Notes under the pieces: generated by a model
Told to the model about the DNA's origin: nothing
What the model saw: only the letters and a program-made list of their open reading frames with translations
Database searches by the model: none
Assembly (NCBI GenBank): GCA_905147135.1
Contig: LR990056.1
Location: 6,830,001-6,894,000 of the forward strand
Origin: Blastobasis lacticolella
Lineage: Eukaryota > Arthropoda > Insecta > Lepidoptera > Blastobasidae
Reading direction: 5' to 3'
DNA length: 64,000 nt
Shown here: positions 37,701 to 45,512 of the stretch, one piece after another
Position numbering within the stretch: the stretch's first letter is position 1
How the letters are laid out: every line of letters starts with the position of its first letter
Made by a program: the position numbers and the translations under genes

Positions 37701-38345
37701 ACATAGCCCTAAGGATTGCCAGGCTAAAGTGGCAGTGGGCAGGACGAAAAGTAAGAAAGCTATATATCCAACAATCCACAAGGCCGGCAACCTGGTAAAG
37801 ATCTCAGGTACCAGCTGGATGGGGAAGGCATAGGACTGACCTTTGTGGAGATCTCTGGTGGAGACCTATGCCCAGCAGTGGGCGTATTTCGGCTGATATG
37901 ATTAATTTAACTTTGTAAAATACTACAACTACTGGCGAAAGGAAAGAAATCAACAGTTATTTATCACATACCACATGTCCAAAGATTATCCTTGGAGTGT
38001 ACCCTGAGGTGCCCATAATATTTCTTAGCGTTGTCGAATTGCTTCTTACAAATCTCGCAATGTAGGGTGGTTGGCCCATTTAGGTCGGGCTCCTCTAGGG
38101 GACCTTCTGCAGAGAGGAACTGCACGAGATCGTCGTCTGCTCCAAGAAGAGACACGTGTGGCGGTAATGCCTCCTGGAGCTCATCATACGGTTCTTGTTT
38201 CTTAATGAACAAATCAGAAGCCTCCGAATCTACGAACTAGAGAAAGAGTTGTTAGTCGAATTTCTAGTAAAGATTATGCCATTAAAGTTAAATTGAAGAT
38301 GATGATGCTTACGGGGAGACTGAAAAATGTTAAATTTGAATCCAT
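22640..38345 (-). CDS. 12-finger C2H2 zinc-finger protein gene
   Basis: Minus-strand gene with 11 coding exons: 38345-38313, 38236-37972, 37489-37327, 36739-36663, 35979-35849, 35535-35384, 34954-33948, 29857-29697, 29095-28986, 27822-27718 and probably 22747-22640. All exons are flanked by AG/GT and every phase fits the next, giving about 770 residues. The ATG at 38345 (CAGAATGG) was chosen because it alone gives an open phase-0 join to the next exon. Twelve C2H2/C2HC fingers flank a long acidic region. Fingers 2, 6, 8, 10 and 11 are completed only by splicing. The role is probably sequence-specific DNA binding in the nucleus. The family member was not identified. Confidence 0.9.
22980..23230 (+). 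repeat. Lepidopteran-type dispersed repeat
   Basis: Contains CCCCGTAAGGG twice (near 23014 and 23202) and a CCCGGTTGCGCTCC ... GGGGTCCGCC block, shared in altered form with 27978-28010. No coding frame. Confidence 0.5.
24252..24450 (+). repeat. tRNA-derived SINE
   Basis: A tRNA-like head (A box TAATGGTTAAGGGG; B box GAGTTCGAACTGC; acceptor-like GGCAGCC/GGTGCCGCC) is followed by a body shared with the SINE at 21890 (CCGATGCTCTTATGGTGAAG, GAATGTGTGACCATGAT). Confidence 0.7.
24660..24895 (+). repeat. RTE-type LINE/SINE tail
   Basis: Starts ACTAGCTGACCCGGCAAACG, has AAAATCGGTCAAGCCGTTTCGGAG and ends in an AT-rich ACGAGAATTTTATATATTAG. This is the layout of truncated RTE-family copies common in insects. 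It lies in an intron of the zinc-finger gene, in the opposite orientation to the gene. Confidence 0.65.
24954..25370 (+). mobile_element. 417-bp MITE (AATGAGGAGTTTTCC family), copy 1
   Basis: Terminal inverted repeats of about 24 bp: AATGAGCAGTTTTCCAATAG at the left, and the right end ACTGGAAAACTCCTCATT. A second copy at 28127-28544 matches over its whole length. It carries a small open frame. No clear target duplication was seen. Confidence 0.85.
25143..25325 (+). CDS. MITE-borne 60-residue membrane peptide ORF
   Basis: ATG to TGA, with a hydrophobic central segment (about residues 15-39, [18 protein letters not shown]) and a Pro/Tyr/Lys C-terminus. The second MITE copy has the same frame from 28316, with several substitutions and a stop after 48 residues. 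No family is recognised and translation is unproven. Confidence 0.3.
   Translation: MEHSANFYEYFFLHFVQPLTVMFILINTLFSSLVLLGCMKSLPPSYRFKEDYQNCRSAIY
25459..26138. mobile_element. 680-bp MITE with AATGAGGAAGTTTCC ends
   Basis: AATGAGGAAGTTTCC at 25459 and its reverse complement GGAAACTTCCTCATT ending at 26138. The ends resemble those of the 417-bp MITE, suggesting one superfamily. The interior has no convincing open frame. Confidence 0.6.
26875..26940 (-). repeat. tRNA-like sequence (SINE head)
   Basis: On the minus strand TAGTTCAGTTGG and GGGTTCGATTCC lie at A-box/B-box spacing, but the acceptor arms do not pair and no cloverleaf closes. It is more likely the head of a tRNA-derived SINE than a gene. 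Confidence 0.55.
27718..29857 (-). CDS. Zinc-finger gene, C-terminal finger exons
   Basis: Three exons (29857-29697, 29095-28986, 27822-27718) encode fingers 9-12: [29 protein letters not shown] split by an intron, [19 protein letters not shown] split by an intron, and [17 protein letters not shown]. Coding DNA is much richer in GC than the introns. Donors are GTGAGT, GTACGA and GTGAGT. The intron at 28985-27823 contains a nested pair of MITEs and a SINE-like repeat. Confidence 0.9.
27890..28043 (+). repeat. Lepidopteran-type SINE/LINE tail
   Basis: CTACGGGTGGGATAGGCAGA followed by GACTATGG and a CCCGGTTGTGCTCC block; wording typical of dispersed repeats in moths and butterflies, shared in part with 23030-23090. 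Confidence 0.5.
28044..28600. mobile_element. Fold-back MITE with second 417-bp MITE nested in its centre
   Basis: The left arm (CGACCGCCTATCTCCGATAG ...) and right arm (... CTATCGGAGTTAGGCGGT) are inverted copies separated by the AATGAGGAG MITE (28127-28544). The outer arms also match 29912-30065. The inner MITE retains the frame described at 25143-25325, with a stop. Confidence 0.7.
29912..30065. mobile_element. Fold-back MITE (compact palindrome)
   Basis: The left half (ACCGCC ... GCCATTTTGATGCAATTGAG) and right half (CTCAATTGCATCAAAATGGC ... GGCGGT) form a near-perfect inverted repeat around a centre at about 29985. Same family as the arms at 28044 and 28560. Confidence 0.85.
30107..33760 (+). 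mobile_element. Jockey-like LINE in a zinc-finger gene intron
   Basis: ORF1 (30114-31484, 456 codons) is a Gag-like protein with three zinc knuckles ([42 protein letters not shown]). ORF2 starts about 31489 with an AP endonuclease ([40 protein letters not shown]). It is broken near 31675 by a frameshift. A deletion near 32300 joins the endonuclease to the RT start. RT follows with [15 protein letters not shown], a shift near 32600, [26 protein letters not shown] and TFADDTAAL, to the stop at 33608. An A-rich tail follows at 33704-33750. It lies antisense to the host gene. Confidence 0.9.
30114..31484 (+). CDS. LINE ORF1, Gag-like protein with zinc knuckles
   Basis: An intact 456-residue frame. 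The N-terminal 130 residues are acidic and unstructured-looking. Residues about 200-280 form an RNA-binding-like fold ([20 protein letters not shown]). Three CCHC/CCCH knuckles lie at about residues 293-350, and the C-terminal helix is Met/Gln-rich. In jockey elements this protein packages the LINE RNA. ORF2 starts a few bases after the stop, in another frame. Confidence 0.85.
   Translation: MSSKNSAKIVEQAFHRSLFINKPRHNSLGDLAMNAESPNLMQSPNEECAVVETETPMEECTAVENEPTYPENTWNVVSSKKRQRSSPEPNRIGKQSKINTYWLSQSATQSVLTSNSFEGLEQDEMSQNTAPEVEKLHKPPPIFVDKVGTIQPLIKLLDEHAKDNYVIKVLRDDQVKIQSKTSDAYTTIVKQLDLKETQFYTYKPKHKRNFKAVLKNLHHSTNMEDIKESLAQLGHKVTNVWNVKQRETKKPLSLFFVELLPQGNNKSIYEIKNLLHCRVSFEPPRPKREIPQCTNCQHYGHTKSYCRRIPRCIKCAGSHKSSECARKDRSNDVKCALCEGNHPSNYKGCTVYKALQKRILPKGIGATPAPLTKITTDDVPAVATNKISYDISYAQITNNGKKTREDSNPTTPPIPTNPGSEDIKDMMMLMKEMMQQQSTLINLIITLMSKLQNSTP
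33948..34954 (-). CDS. Zinc-finger gene, large acidic exon
   Basis: A 1007-nt exon preceded by TTTATTTCAG and followed by GTAAGC. About 300 residues are rich in Asp, Glu, Asn and Thr, without fingers (for example [12 protein letters not shown]), a likely activation or interaction region. The last 30 residues start finger 8 ([19 protein letters not shown]). Its second zinc-binding His lies in the next exon, 4.1 kb away beyond a jockey LINE. Joining the exons gives the exact H-x3-H spacing. Confidence 0.9.
35384..38345 (-). CDS. Zinc-finger gene, N-terminal finger block (six exons)
   Basis: These exons encode an acidic leader ([19 protein letters not shown]) and fingers 1-7. In order the fingers are [17 protein letters not shown] (split at 37972/37489), [32 protein letters not shown] (split at 35849/35535, C2HC type) and CKVCGMTF. 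Donors include GTATGT, GTAAGA, GTGAGT and GTAATT. The intron between 36663 and 35979 carries a hAT-type MITE. The start exon has a short upstream ORF (ATGGTGTTGTGA near 38420) in its leader. Confidence 0.9.
36078..36615. mobile_element. hAT-type MITE with 8-bp target duplication
   Basis: Ends TAGAGATGAAACGGATA and its inverse TATCCGTTTCATCTCTA, with CCGGATATCC-rich subterminal repeats. Flanks ATATCTAC (36070-36077) and ATTTCTAC (36616-36623) match at 7 of 8 bases, the duplication length of hAT elements. It has no transposase frame and lies inside an intron. Confidence 0.85.
37700..37910 (+). repeat. RTE-type LINE tail remnant
   Basis: Degenerate plus-strand coding trace ending in [10 protein letters not shown], next to GCCCAGCAGTGGGCGTATTT, which is the usual 3' signature of RTE copies in Lepidoptera. 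It lies in an intron, antisense to the gene. Confidence 0.6.
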
Positions 38346-38454
38346 TCTGGTAAATGATTTCAAATTCTATCAAATAATTTGGAAAATCATAATACTCCAC
38401 AAAGAAAGTCACAACACCATGTTGGTTTGATTGATTGAGAGGCAGTGTGACCAA

Positions 38455-39117
38455 CTGAAAACAGATAATTTGCAAAATGATAGCTGAAAACATGAAATAA
38501 TCTGCCAGAAGAAAAATGACAAAAATATATTACACATTTTTTAGCCTACAAGTCGGTGTTAAATCCTGTAAAACATCGAAAATACGATTCTTTTTCGGAC
38601 AATACAGTTTTACACTTTCTAATTATTAATTACCCCACACGAAGTTCTGAGTTCAATTCCAGCCTATCTGTGTTAAATCTATCTTTGACGTACTTAGGTA
38701 TACTTTCAAATAATAGTAGATGGTGTAAAGTATCCAGCCTTAACTGACACTTCAATAAAGGCAAATATCTAATGAAGATGCGTACTTCAATAAAGGCAAA
38801 TATTTAATAAAGATGCGTACTTCGTAGATCCAAAATCTGAATCAGCCTTCATTCACTTAATATCGCGTTGATTGAACCTTATCAATAATTTGTGTTACGT
38901 GACATATTACAATATTTTCCTTCAAAAATTATTAAATGTGATGTTAGTTCTTAAATCGGCAAAATCCTGCCACTTTTTTAATTCGTCAACATACCCAACT
39001 AAAAATTCTATAAAAATGACAGAAATCTACCTTACATGGTCACACTGTTGGTTTCGTTGGTTCTATGGTTGGTTGCTTGAACTGACACACACGAAAGTGA
39101 TTGACAATTCGACATGA
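38455..39117 (-). other. 5' leader region of the zinc-finger gene
   Basis: TTTTCAG ends at 38455, opening the first coding exon (untranslated 38454-38346). A good donor (ACCAT, then GTAAGG) at 39035-39030 may end a non-coding first exon at about 39036-39150. No TATA box is evident. A 35-bp tandem duplication lies in between. Confidence 0.45.
38750..38819. repeat. 35-bp tandem duplication
   Basis: CTTCAATAAAGGCAAATAT occurs at 38750 and 38785; the two 35-bp units differ at two positions. Confidence 0.9.
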
Positions 39118-39300
39118 TGTTAGGGTTGCCAACTCTACATAATGGTTACCATGACTAATCATATTTAACAGGACTGAGCACTTTTCGGGTAAAAACGAGC
39201 CGAGCAAGTGGTATAGAACAGAAGTCGTACGTCTCTTTCTAATAGGGTGACCGCATATTTTTATTTCATGAAATATCCATGGATAAATATCTATCTATAA

Positions 39301-39460
39301 CTAGTGGACCCGGCGCGACTTCGTTCGCGTAGCGTTCTAACCCTACACCACCCTACCCCTAGATCTACCCTACCCTACACCTACTCTACACCTACCATAC
39401 ACCTACCCTACACCTCCTAGTGGACCTAGCGCGACTTTGTTCGCGTAGCGTACTAACCCT
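39301..39460 (+). repeat. RTE-like repeat head, split by nested insertions
   Basis: Two adjacent heads (ACTAGTGGACCCGGCGCGAC at 39300; TAGTGGACCTAGCGCGACT at 39418) are separated by CTACACCTACC-type simple repeats. The second head stops at AGCGTACTAACCCT (39447-39460) and resumes at 63046 after the LINE, ending near 63867 (GGTTCAGCCGTT, then an AT-rich tail). Confidence 0.75.
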
Positions 39461-41876
39461 ATTTTTTTTTTAATCATGAAATTCATTTACGAATACCCGC
39501 CAGTCGGGGAAGCGAGCGGATTATGTGGGACTCACTCGTCGCAATGAGGCAACGGTCCTACCCACTAAAACCTGATGGCGCCCTTCTAGCCGTATATTGA
39601 CGAAGTCACGGTACGTGTGGGGAGTGATTCCCCATATTGCCCGATAACTCCGCCGCCGGGTCGCTCGCTCGACGCGAGCTAAAACTCAGGAAGTGGACTT
39701 TAGGCCCACTGCCAAAACAGCGCGCTATGGTAACGTGTCGGGACACATCGGCATGTCTAACCATCTCAGGAGCTTACAGTGAGCGACAGGTGGTCCCCAC
39801 ACTTGCCGCCCGAGCTCCCGTTAAGGAGGGACCTTACGACGACGGATCGGGTCCGAGAGGGCATCCTCTTTCCTTATCCGCTCCGCCGCCTCCTTCTGCG
39901 TAATGATTGTTTCGCAGAAGACGGTCATAGCCATCCAGCACCACTTACTGTCGACTATAGCCTTAACCACGGCCGGCAGTGAGAGGTCTGTTCCCACAGC
40001 ATTGACAAGTGCCGCGCACGGCTCCACCCATGCTGGGCAATGTGCTGCGCCGAGTCTTCAGCAGCCCCACACTCATGACACTGTGGCGTCGGTTCCCTTC
40101 TCGCCACCTTGTGCAGATATTTGCCAAAGCAACCATGTTCCGACAGCACCTGTACTAGGCGGAAGGTTAACGCCCCCCCGCGTCTCTCAACCCATTCTTT
40201 TAGAACAGGGCGAATGGCCTCAACCGTACGGTGCCCGGCACTTGGCTCCTCAAGCCGTCGTGCCCACTTAATAAGCAGCTCATCCCGGGCGTGGAGCCGT
40301 CATTGCCTGACTTCCTCAGGGCTGGGGTCCCTATCTTCTAAGCGCACTTCAACCGTCCGCCTATATATTACTGCCAGCACCTCTGCCTCGAGGTCCCAAG
40401 GCGGCGTTCCCGCGGGAACACACGCCGCCTCGAAGGATATGTTGCGGTATCTGCGTATCACTCTGACCGCCATGACCCTTTGCGGCTTGCGCAGCAACGT
40501 CCTATTATGAGCGGCCAGAGCATCAACCCACACCGGTGCCCCATACAGCGCCATCGATCGCGCCGACACGATGTCTTAGGGCCTCCAAGATTAGGGAGCA
40601 AGCCGCTTAAGGCACCTGCAGTCCTGATCAGCTTAGGTGTCAATCGGCTGAAGTGGTCTCGGAAAGACCATCGACTATCCAACATCAGCCCAAGGTATCG
40701 CATTGACGGCTGAATGTCAATTCGAGTACCATAAACCAATAGATAGGCTCCTTGCGGTGGAGCCCTCCGAGGCCCGTGGAAGCATATTGCCTCAGATTTA
40801 TTGAGAGCCACTTCAAGTCCCAAACGCCGAATACGGTGGACCACTTCTGCAACACCCGCCGTAGCGAGTAGAGACGCCTCACGGTAGTCTTTACCACGTG
40901 CAGTGACCAGCGTGTCGTCGGCGTAACATGTTAAGTCAACGCCACGGAGAGTGACGCCCCGGAGAACCCAGTCGTAGCCTATATTCCACAGGAGTGGCCC
41001 AAGAACTAACCCCTGTGGAACACCGCACGACATGTGACATTCGCACCGTCCATTTAGCCCTTGGTAGACTATTTGCCTGTCAGCTAAGTAGGACTCTATA
41101 ACTTGGCGAAGGTACAGGGGTACGCCGTGGTAACAAAGTGCCTCTCTTATGCAAGCCCAGGGTAGGCTGTTGAATGCGTTAGCAATATCCAGTGATACTG
41201 CTACAACAACCTCGCCCTGAGAGACTGCTTCCTCAGCCAAGGCCTTCACTCGCAGCACAGCATCGACTGTGGACCTACCAACTCGAAACCCATATTGTTT
41301 ATCCGAGAGGTTGGGCCCCTCTGTCTCCATATGTTTGATAAGGCGGTGAGCGACAATCCTCTCAAAGAGATTAGCCGTTTCGTCAAGTAAGACGAGGGGC
41401 CGGTATGCGGACGGCGATTCGGCAGGTCGACCCGCTTTGTGAAGAAGCACTAGACGCCCTACTTTCCATGCTCTTGGGAAGCATCCCCGTTTGAGGCACT
41501 CGGTGTAAAGCTGGCGAAGCCTGGGCTCTTAAGCATCCAAGGCCATGACTAGTGCTTTGCCATGGATACCATCGGGCCCGGGAGCCTTATTCTTGGAGCG
41601 GAGCTTGATAACAGCTACAGCAAGCTCCCCTTCAGACACCTCTGGCACCACACTTTCGACTTGAATTGTCGTAGGTTGTGCCATTGGCGGAGGATCAAAA
41701 TCCTCCCTATTAAAGGGTTGCTACAACACTATCCAGCAATCGAGGCTAGAGAGTCTGTGTTAGTGGAGGTGTCCAGGGGCGGAGTTTACCCATAACCATC
41801 CTATACGGTCGGCCCCATGTATCTTGGTCAAGCGTCTGTAGCAGCTCTATACGAGCCTGCTCTTTTGCACGTCTTA
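39461..41876 (-). mobile_element. R1-like LINE, 3' half (RT and C-terminus)
   Basis: On the minus strand, from 41876: RRAKEQARIELLQ, TWGRPYRMV, KAPGPDGIHGKAL, then RT in 41450-40458 (YRPLVLLDETANLFERI, VSLDIANAFNSLPW, CGVPQGLVLGPLLW, TCYADDTLV). After a frameshift near 40560 come MALYGAPVWVDAL and a CCHC-type tail (CHECGAAEDSAQH) near 40060. The poly-T run 39462-39471 is its 3' poly-A. It is flanked at 39447-39460 by AGCGTACTAACCCT, repeated at 63032-63045 beyond the 5' half. Confidence 0.9.
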
Positions 41877-42389
41877 CTAGGTAGAGTACCAAGGCCGAAT
41901 GTGAGGACTTGGATTATTCACCAGAGAGTTGATCACCAGTTTAATTCATTACGAAAAAAGCTATTGATTTTTAAATTTATAGACCATAGATTCTATTGTA
42001 ACACCCAATAAATGACCCATTAAAACCGAATTAAAATTCACAATAAATAGCATTGGTCTTAAGAACATTACTAACTATCCGTACAAAGTTATGAGACACC
42101 AAAGACGTTCAAGTTCCTCAGTATTTTCCAAAGTAGGATAGAAGAAGACCATTCAGCATCCGAAATGGTAGCTTTCGATTGATGAATGGTCTTCGATAGT
42201 TCAGAAAATGGCCACAGGAAGCCATCCCGGACCGTGCAGACATACCGGACACCCTGAGGCCAATTGAAAATAGAACTATAAATTATAGACTTTTTAGTGT
42301 ACAAATACTTTATTAATAAATGATTTAAAACCATGTCTTGTGTAACTTAATGCCATTAAACAAGTCTGAACATTAAAAACATCTATCGA
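41877..42389. other. Left end of the insert, no gene seen
   Basis: This is AT-rich sequence between the CTAGG terminus and the first Cys-rich gene. Short open frames on both strands are not convincing. Nothing was recognised. Confidence 0.5.
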
Positions 42390-42840
42390 TTAACCAATAA
42401 CAGACTTCCAGTACTGAGTCAAGAGCGCTTGGAAATTAGTAAAATTAAGTTGCCGACTGAGACGAATGTATTCTTCGACGTTCTGAATGTTCCCACGAAA
42501 TTTGCAGACTCCATCACCGAACTTGAAGCACAGAACCTCGGCTGGGAACGAAGGTCTACCTGGTATTGTTCTTCTTTGACAACAGGGTTTGTCTGACGTT
42601 GAACACTAAAATACAAAAAGAAAGTTGGAACAACCATCACGAAAGACCACAAATGAAAGACTGCTGAAGGCATAAACTTAAGCTTACGTCATTCCACTCT
42701 TCAATGCAGTACGGGTCGTCCAATTCATCGTCTGAGATTTCACCTGAACCATCCAAGTCAATCTCATCCGCCGCTGTCGTTGCTAGCATTACCATAGCTC
42801 CCCAAATACAGAGAATTTGCACTGCCTTAGATGGCTCCAT
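42390..42840 (-). CDS. Secreted six-Cys protein 1 (acidic, EF-hand-like loop)
   Basis: Two exons, 42840-42688 and 42605-42390 (donor GTAAGC, acceptor TTTTAG, phase 0), give 122 residues. An N-terminal hydrophobic signal (residues about 6-23) is followed by an acidic stretch containing DLDGSGEISDDE, a canonical calcium-binding EF-hand loop. The Cys pattern is C-x6, intron, C-x6-CC-x16-C-x7-C, as in the five relatives in this insert. The C-terminus has LNFTNFQALLTQYW. TATATAAG at 42903-42910 lies about 65 bp upstream of the ATG. Likely an exported effector; function unknown. Confidence 0.8.
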
Positions 42841-42902
42841 GGTTCACTGTACTACGAGGGTAACGTTTGGGAACAAACTGAACCCGCTAACTGAAACCAT
42901 CC

Positions 42903-42910
42903 CTTATATA
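42903..42910 (-). promoter_or_regulatory. TATA box of six-Cys gene 1
   Basis: TATATAAG on the minus strand, followed about 30 bp downstream by CAGTTAG, an initiator-like start. Confidence 0.6.
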
Positions 42911-43173
42911 GTTGGCCAACGACGTAATCCCACCGGCCAAATACGGCCCACCCTCGTCGAGTCGTAAAACCCACCTATTCATTAATGAAATGTCAAGGTT
43001 GCTTTCGAAACATATCAATCAGTGTAATGAGAACAAATTTTAGGGGAATGGAGCAAATTAATAAAACAAATTAAGTCAAATAGAATTTCAGTTTATTTTC
43101 AATAGAAGGCACAGAATATCAAATACTTATCTTTAACACACAAAATAATTATGATTATTTGATTAGAATCCTA

Positions 43174-43225
43174 GACCTCTAAGTGATGTGATTGAAATAG
43201 TAACAAAGCACATCACTTAGAGGTC
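43174..43225. other. Perfect 17-bp hairpin downstream of six-Cys gene 2
   Basis: GACCTCTAAGTGATGTG and its exact inverse CACATCACTTAGAGGTC enclose an 18-nt loop, just past the stop codon at 43281. It is too short for a usual MITE and could be an RNA-structure or processing element. Confidence 0.8.
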
Positions 43226-43280
43226 CGAGACTTCGACCAAATTGTTTGCTCGTGAATGGTAGGCAGATGACAAATCCGTT

Positions 43281-43757
43281 TCACCCGCTGTTCACCTCGA
43301 TTATCATTTTTTGCGGGCAGGTGTACGCAACTGGAATAGAACTCAAATACTTGTTCTTCAGTTCCTGGAAGTTGGTGCCGTTCAGCTGCTTGACCAACTT
43401 GCTGTACTCTTCGAAGTTGTCGATGCTTTTGTTCACTTGGCACCCGCCCTTTCCGAACTTGAAGCACGTAGTTGGCACCGTGTTGAGTCGCATGAAGGTT
43501 TTCTGGTAGGTCAGCGTGCAGCAGGGAACCTTTGATTTCATGCACTGGAAGATAGAAAAGAAATATTACACATACTCTAGACGATCAAACATCTCGAATC
43601 TGTTAGTAGATACACTTACTGGCTGTCCCAACAGTAGACAAGTTATTTTTTTTTGTGGTTTGGTAATTGTTGGAGCTTTGATGATGTATCGTGGCGTTCC
43701 GGACACTACCATGATGATCGTAATAGAAATGAGGATGACTTTGATGATTGCAACCAT
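43281..43757 (-). CDS. Secreted six-Cys protein 2
   Basis: Coding exons 43757-43620 and 43544-43281 (phase 0, donor GTAAGT, acceptor TTCCAG) give 133 residues. The ATG at 43757 was chosen because it starts directly with a signal peptide. An earlier start would lie in a probable 5' UTR intron (donor GTAAGT near 43860, acceptor TTTACAG at 43773). Pattern: C-x6, intron, C-x6-CC-x17-C-x7-C, with CFKFGKGGC, then LNGTNFQELKNKYL. ATATAAATAA at 43951-43960 is a likely TATA box. Acts outside the producing cell, by its signal peptide; target unknown. Confidence 0.85.
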
Positions 43758-43950
43758 CTTCCCCAATTTCTTCTGTAAAAAATGATAGCAATTAACACAG
43801 GGAATAGTTCTACTACTTCTAATAATCACAAGTAACAAGGAGGTACAAATTGTTCACTTACGTCCGATGCAAGAGCGAATATCAGTTAGCAGACGTCGCA
43901 ACATCTGCTTCAAGAGCCAAAGGGAAAGTAAATTCCTGAAGCAGTCGCCG

Positions 43951-43960
43951 TTATTTATAT
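43951..43960 (-). promoter_or_regulatory. TATA box of six-Cys gene 2
   Basis: ATATAAATAA on the minus strand, about 95 bp upstream of the probable 5' UTR splice donor. Confidence 0.5.
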
Positions 43961-44639
43961 GAAATATTCCTCAGGGGTTGGGGTCATGAGAAATGATTTA
44001 TTCATTTTCTTCTCGGAAACAAAATTAACAGATAATTTTTAATAAAAATGCGATAAACAAAATCCCGGAAATGCCAAAAAGATTATTTGCGTTACTTCTA
44101 CTTCAATGAGTATTCATTGTTACATTAATATATTAATGAAGATTGCAGAATTTGTTTTTAAACAGCATCCTAATGGAGTAGCTGATGTATTTGGCTTATT
44201 TTTTGCTGTCAATTCGATTAACAAAGTCAACACTGCAAGCATTGTTCCGAACATTTCATCTTAAGTAATGGCAGGATGAACATCACGGAAATTCTAATGT
44301 CAATTGTGATTATCTAATTCGAGTGACCACGTCGCAAATGATCATAAAAGTCTCCCTGATTAGAAAAACGGATTAAAAGGTATTGAAAAGATGTCGCTCA
44401 ATGCAATTGTATAACTATATATTGATACTATATAGATATACAGTTTACATGGGATCAATTCCTTTCAATTTCTTTCAATACATTTGAATCCGATTTTCTA
44501 AACAGGGAAACCTCAATCAATCTCTACCGTGCAATTAAACCAAATTTTTTCTCGACAATAATAACTTTATTTTAAGACACTTGAGCTTACAGGTTTCAAC
44601 ATTTTCAATTATGTCAGAAGAAAAAAGATTGGGTTACAA
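43961..44639. other. Spacer between six-Cys genes 2 and 3
   Basis: AT-rich, no convincing gene. A run of CTTTCAATTTCTTTCAATAC-like simple sequence lies near 44460. Confidence 0.6.
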
Positions 44640-45095
44640 TTAATTGGCAATTACTTTTGGTTCGGACGACTTGAGTAAACCGAGATGCAAAACAGTGGTC
44701 CAATATTTTTTCTTGAGCATCTTGAAGTTGGTGCCGTTCAGCTTCACTACCAGCTGATTATAAACCTTCAGACTGTCGATGGTAACAATATCTTGGCAAA
44801 TACCTTTTCCGAACTTGAAACATATCACCGGTGATGGTCCAGTTATCCCTCCTTTGTATTTCAGAGGGCAGCACGGATATTTCGACGCCAAACACTGGAA
44901 AGACACAAACGATATTGTGGAGCCAGCCGCCATATCATAATTGCACACCTCAAACAGAAAACTTACCGGCTTTCCCACCGACAAACATTTTAGACTTTTA
45001 AGCTCGACTTTTTGCGGAGAATTTATTTCGCACAGCGGTGCGACGTCTCTAGCAACCAGAGCGATCAAAATCATAACAATCTTTATGCCAAACAT
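44640..45095 (-). CDS. Secreted six-Cys protein 3
   Basis: Exons 45095-44967 and 44894-44640 (donor GTAAGT, acceptor TTCCAG, phase 0) give 127 residues. The intron is a multiple of three and open, so it could be mistaken for coding sequence. Signal peptide at residues 1-20. Pattern: C-x6, intron, C-x6-CC-x15-C-x7-C, with CFKFGKGIC and LNGTNFKMLKKKYW, closest to protein 2. TATATAAG at 45162-45169. Neighbouring genes 1-4 all point the same way with similar spacing, a tandem array grown by duplication. Confidence 0.85.
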   Translation of the reverse strand: MFGIKIVMILIALVARDVAPLCEINSPQKVELKSLKCLSVGKPVSFLFEVCNYDMAAGSTISFVSFQCLASKYPCCPLKYKGGITGPSPVICFKFGKGICQDIVTIDSLKVYNQLVVKLNGTNFKMLKKKYWTTVLHLGLLKSSEPKVIAN

Positions 45096-45161
45096 TTTGA
45101 AGATGAAGAGTTATCTTCAAGATTCAAAGGGCAATTGATGCCTCGGGAGCTGTAGTTCAAG

Positions 45162-45169
45162 CTTATATA
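45162..45169 (-). promoter_or_regulatory. TATA box of six-Cys gene 3
   Basis: TATATAAG followed by CTTGAAC; 67 bp upstream of the ATG. Nearly the same context (GTATATAAGCTT) occurs at six-Cys gene 6. Confidence 0.6.
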
Positions 45170-45512
45170 CTTCGATGCAAGTAGATCCGGAAAGAGTTTG
45201 TTTATCCACTTCATAGATCACTTCCGGGTGGATTAAACACCATTGATTTTGATCACAAGGCTTTGATCACACCAAGTCTCTAATCATTGCAACAATTATG
45301 TGATCTGACAAACTGTTGACCATCTTCATCATCTTAGGTAATCAGAAATACTATTGAATGGGTAATTAGTGGGATGAAGATCAAAGACGCTTTATGTTAC
45401 TACAAATTTACTGCATCAATTCCTTAAATCTACGATAATTTCACTTAATCTACGTGAGATCAAAAGAAGTACGGAAGTACAGACACTGAATACTTCTTTT
45501 CATCTTTGAAGC

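Noticed and set aside
40109..40510. Plus-strand 133-codon frame in the LINE
   Set aside because: Opposite-strand shadow of the GC-rich LINE C-terminal coding sequence.
44640..45095. Single-exon 151-codon gene
   Set aside because: The middle contains GTAAGT ... TTCCAG exactly at the family's conserved intron site. The open intron is a coincidence of length and frame.
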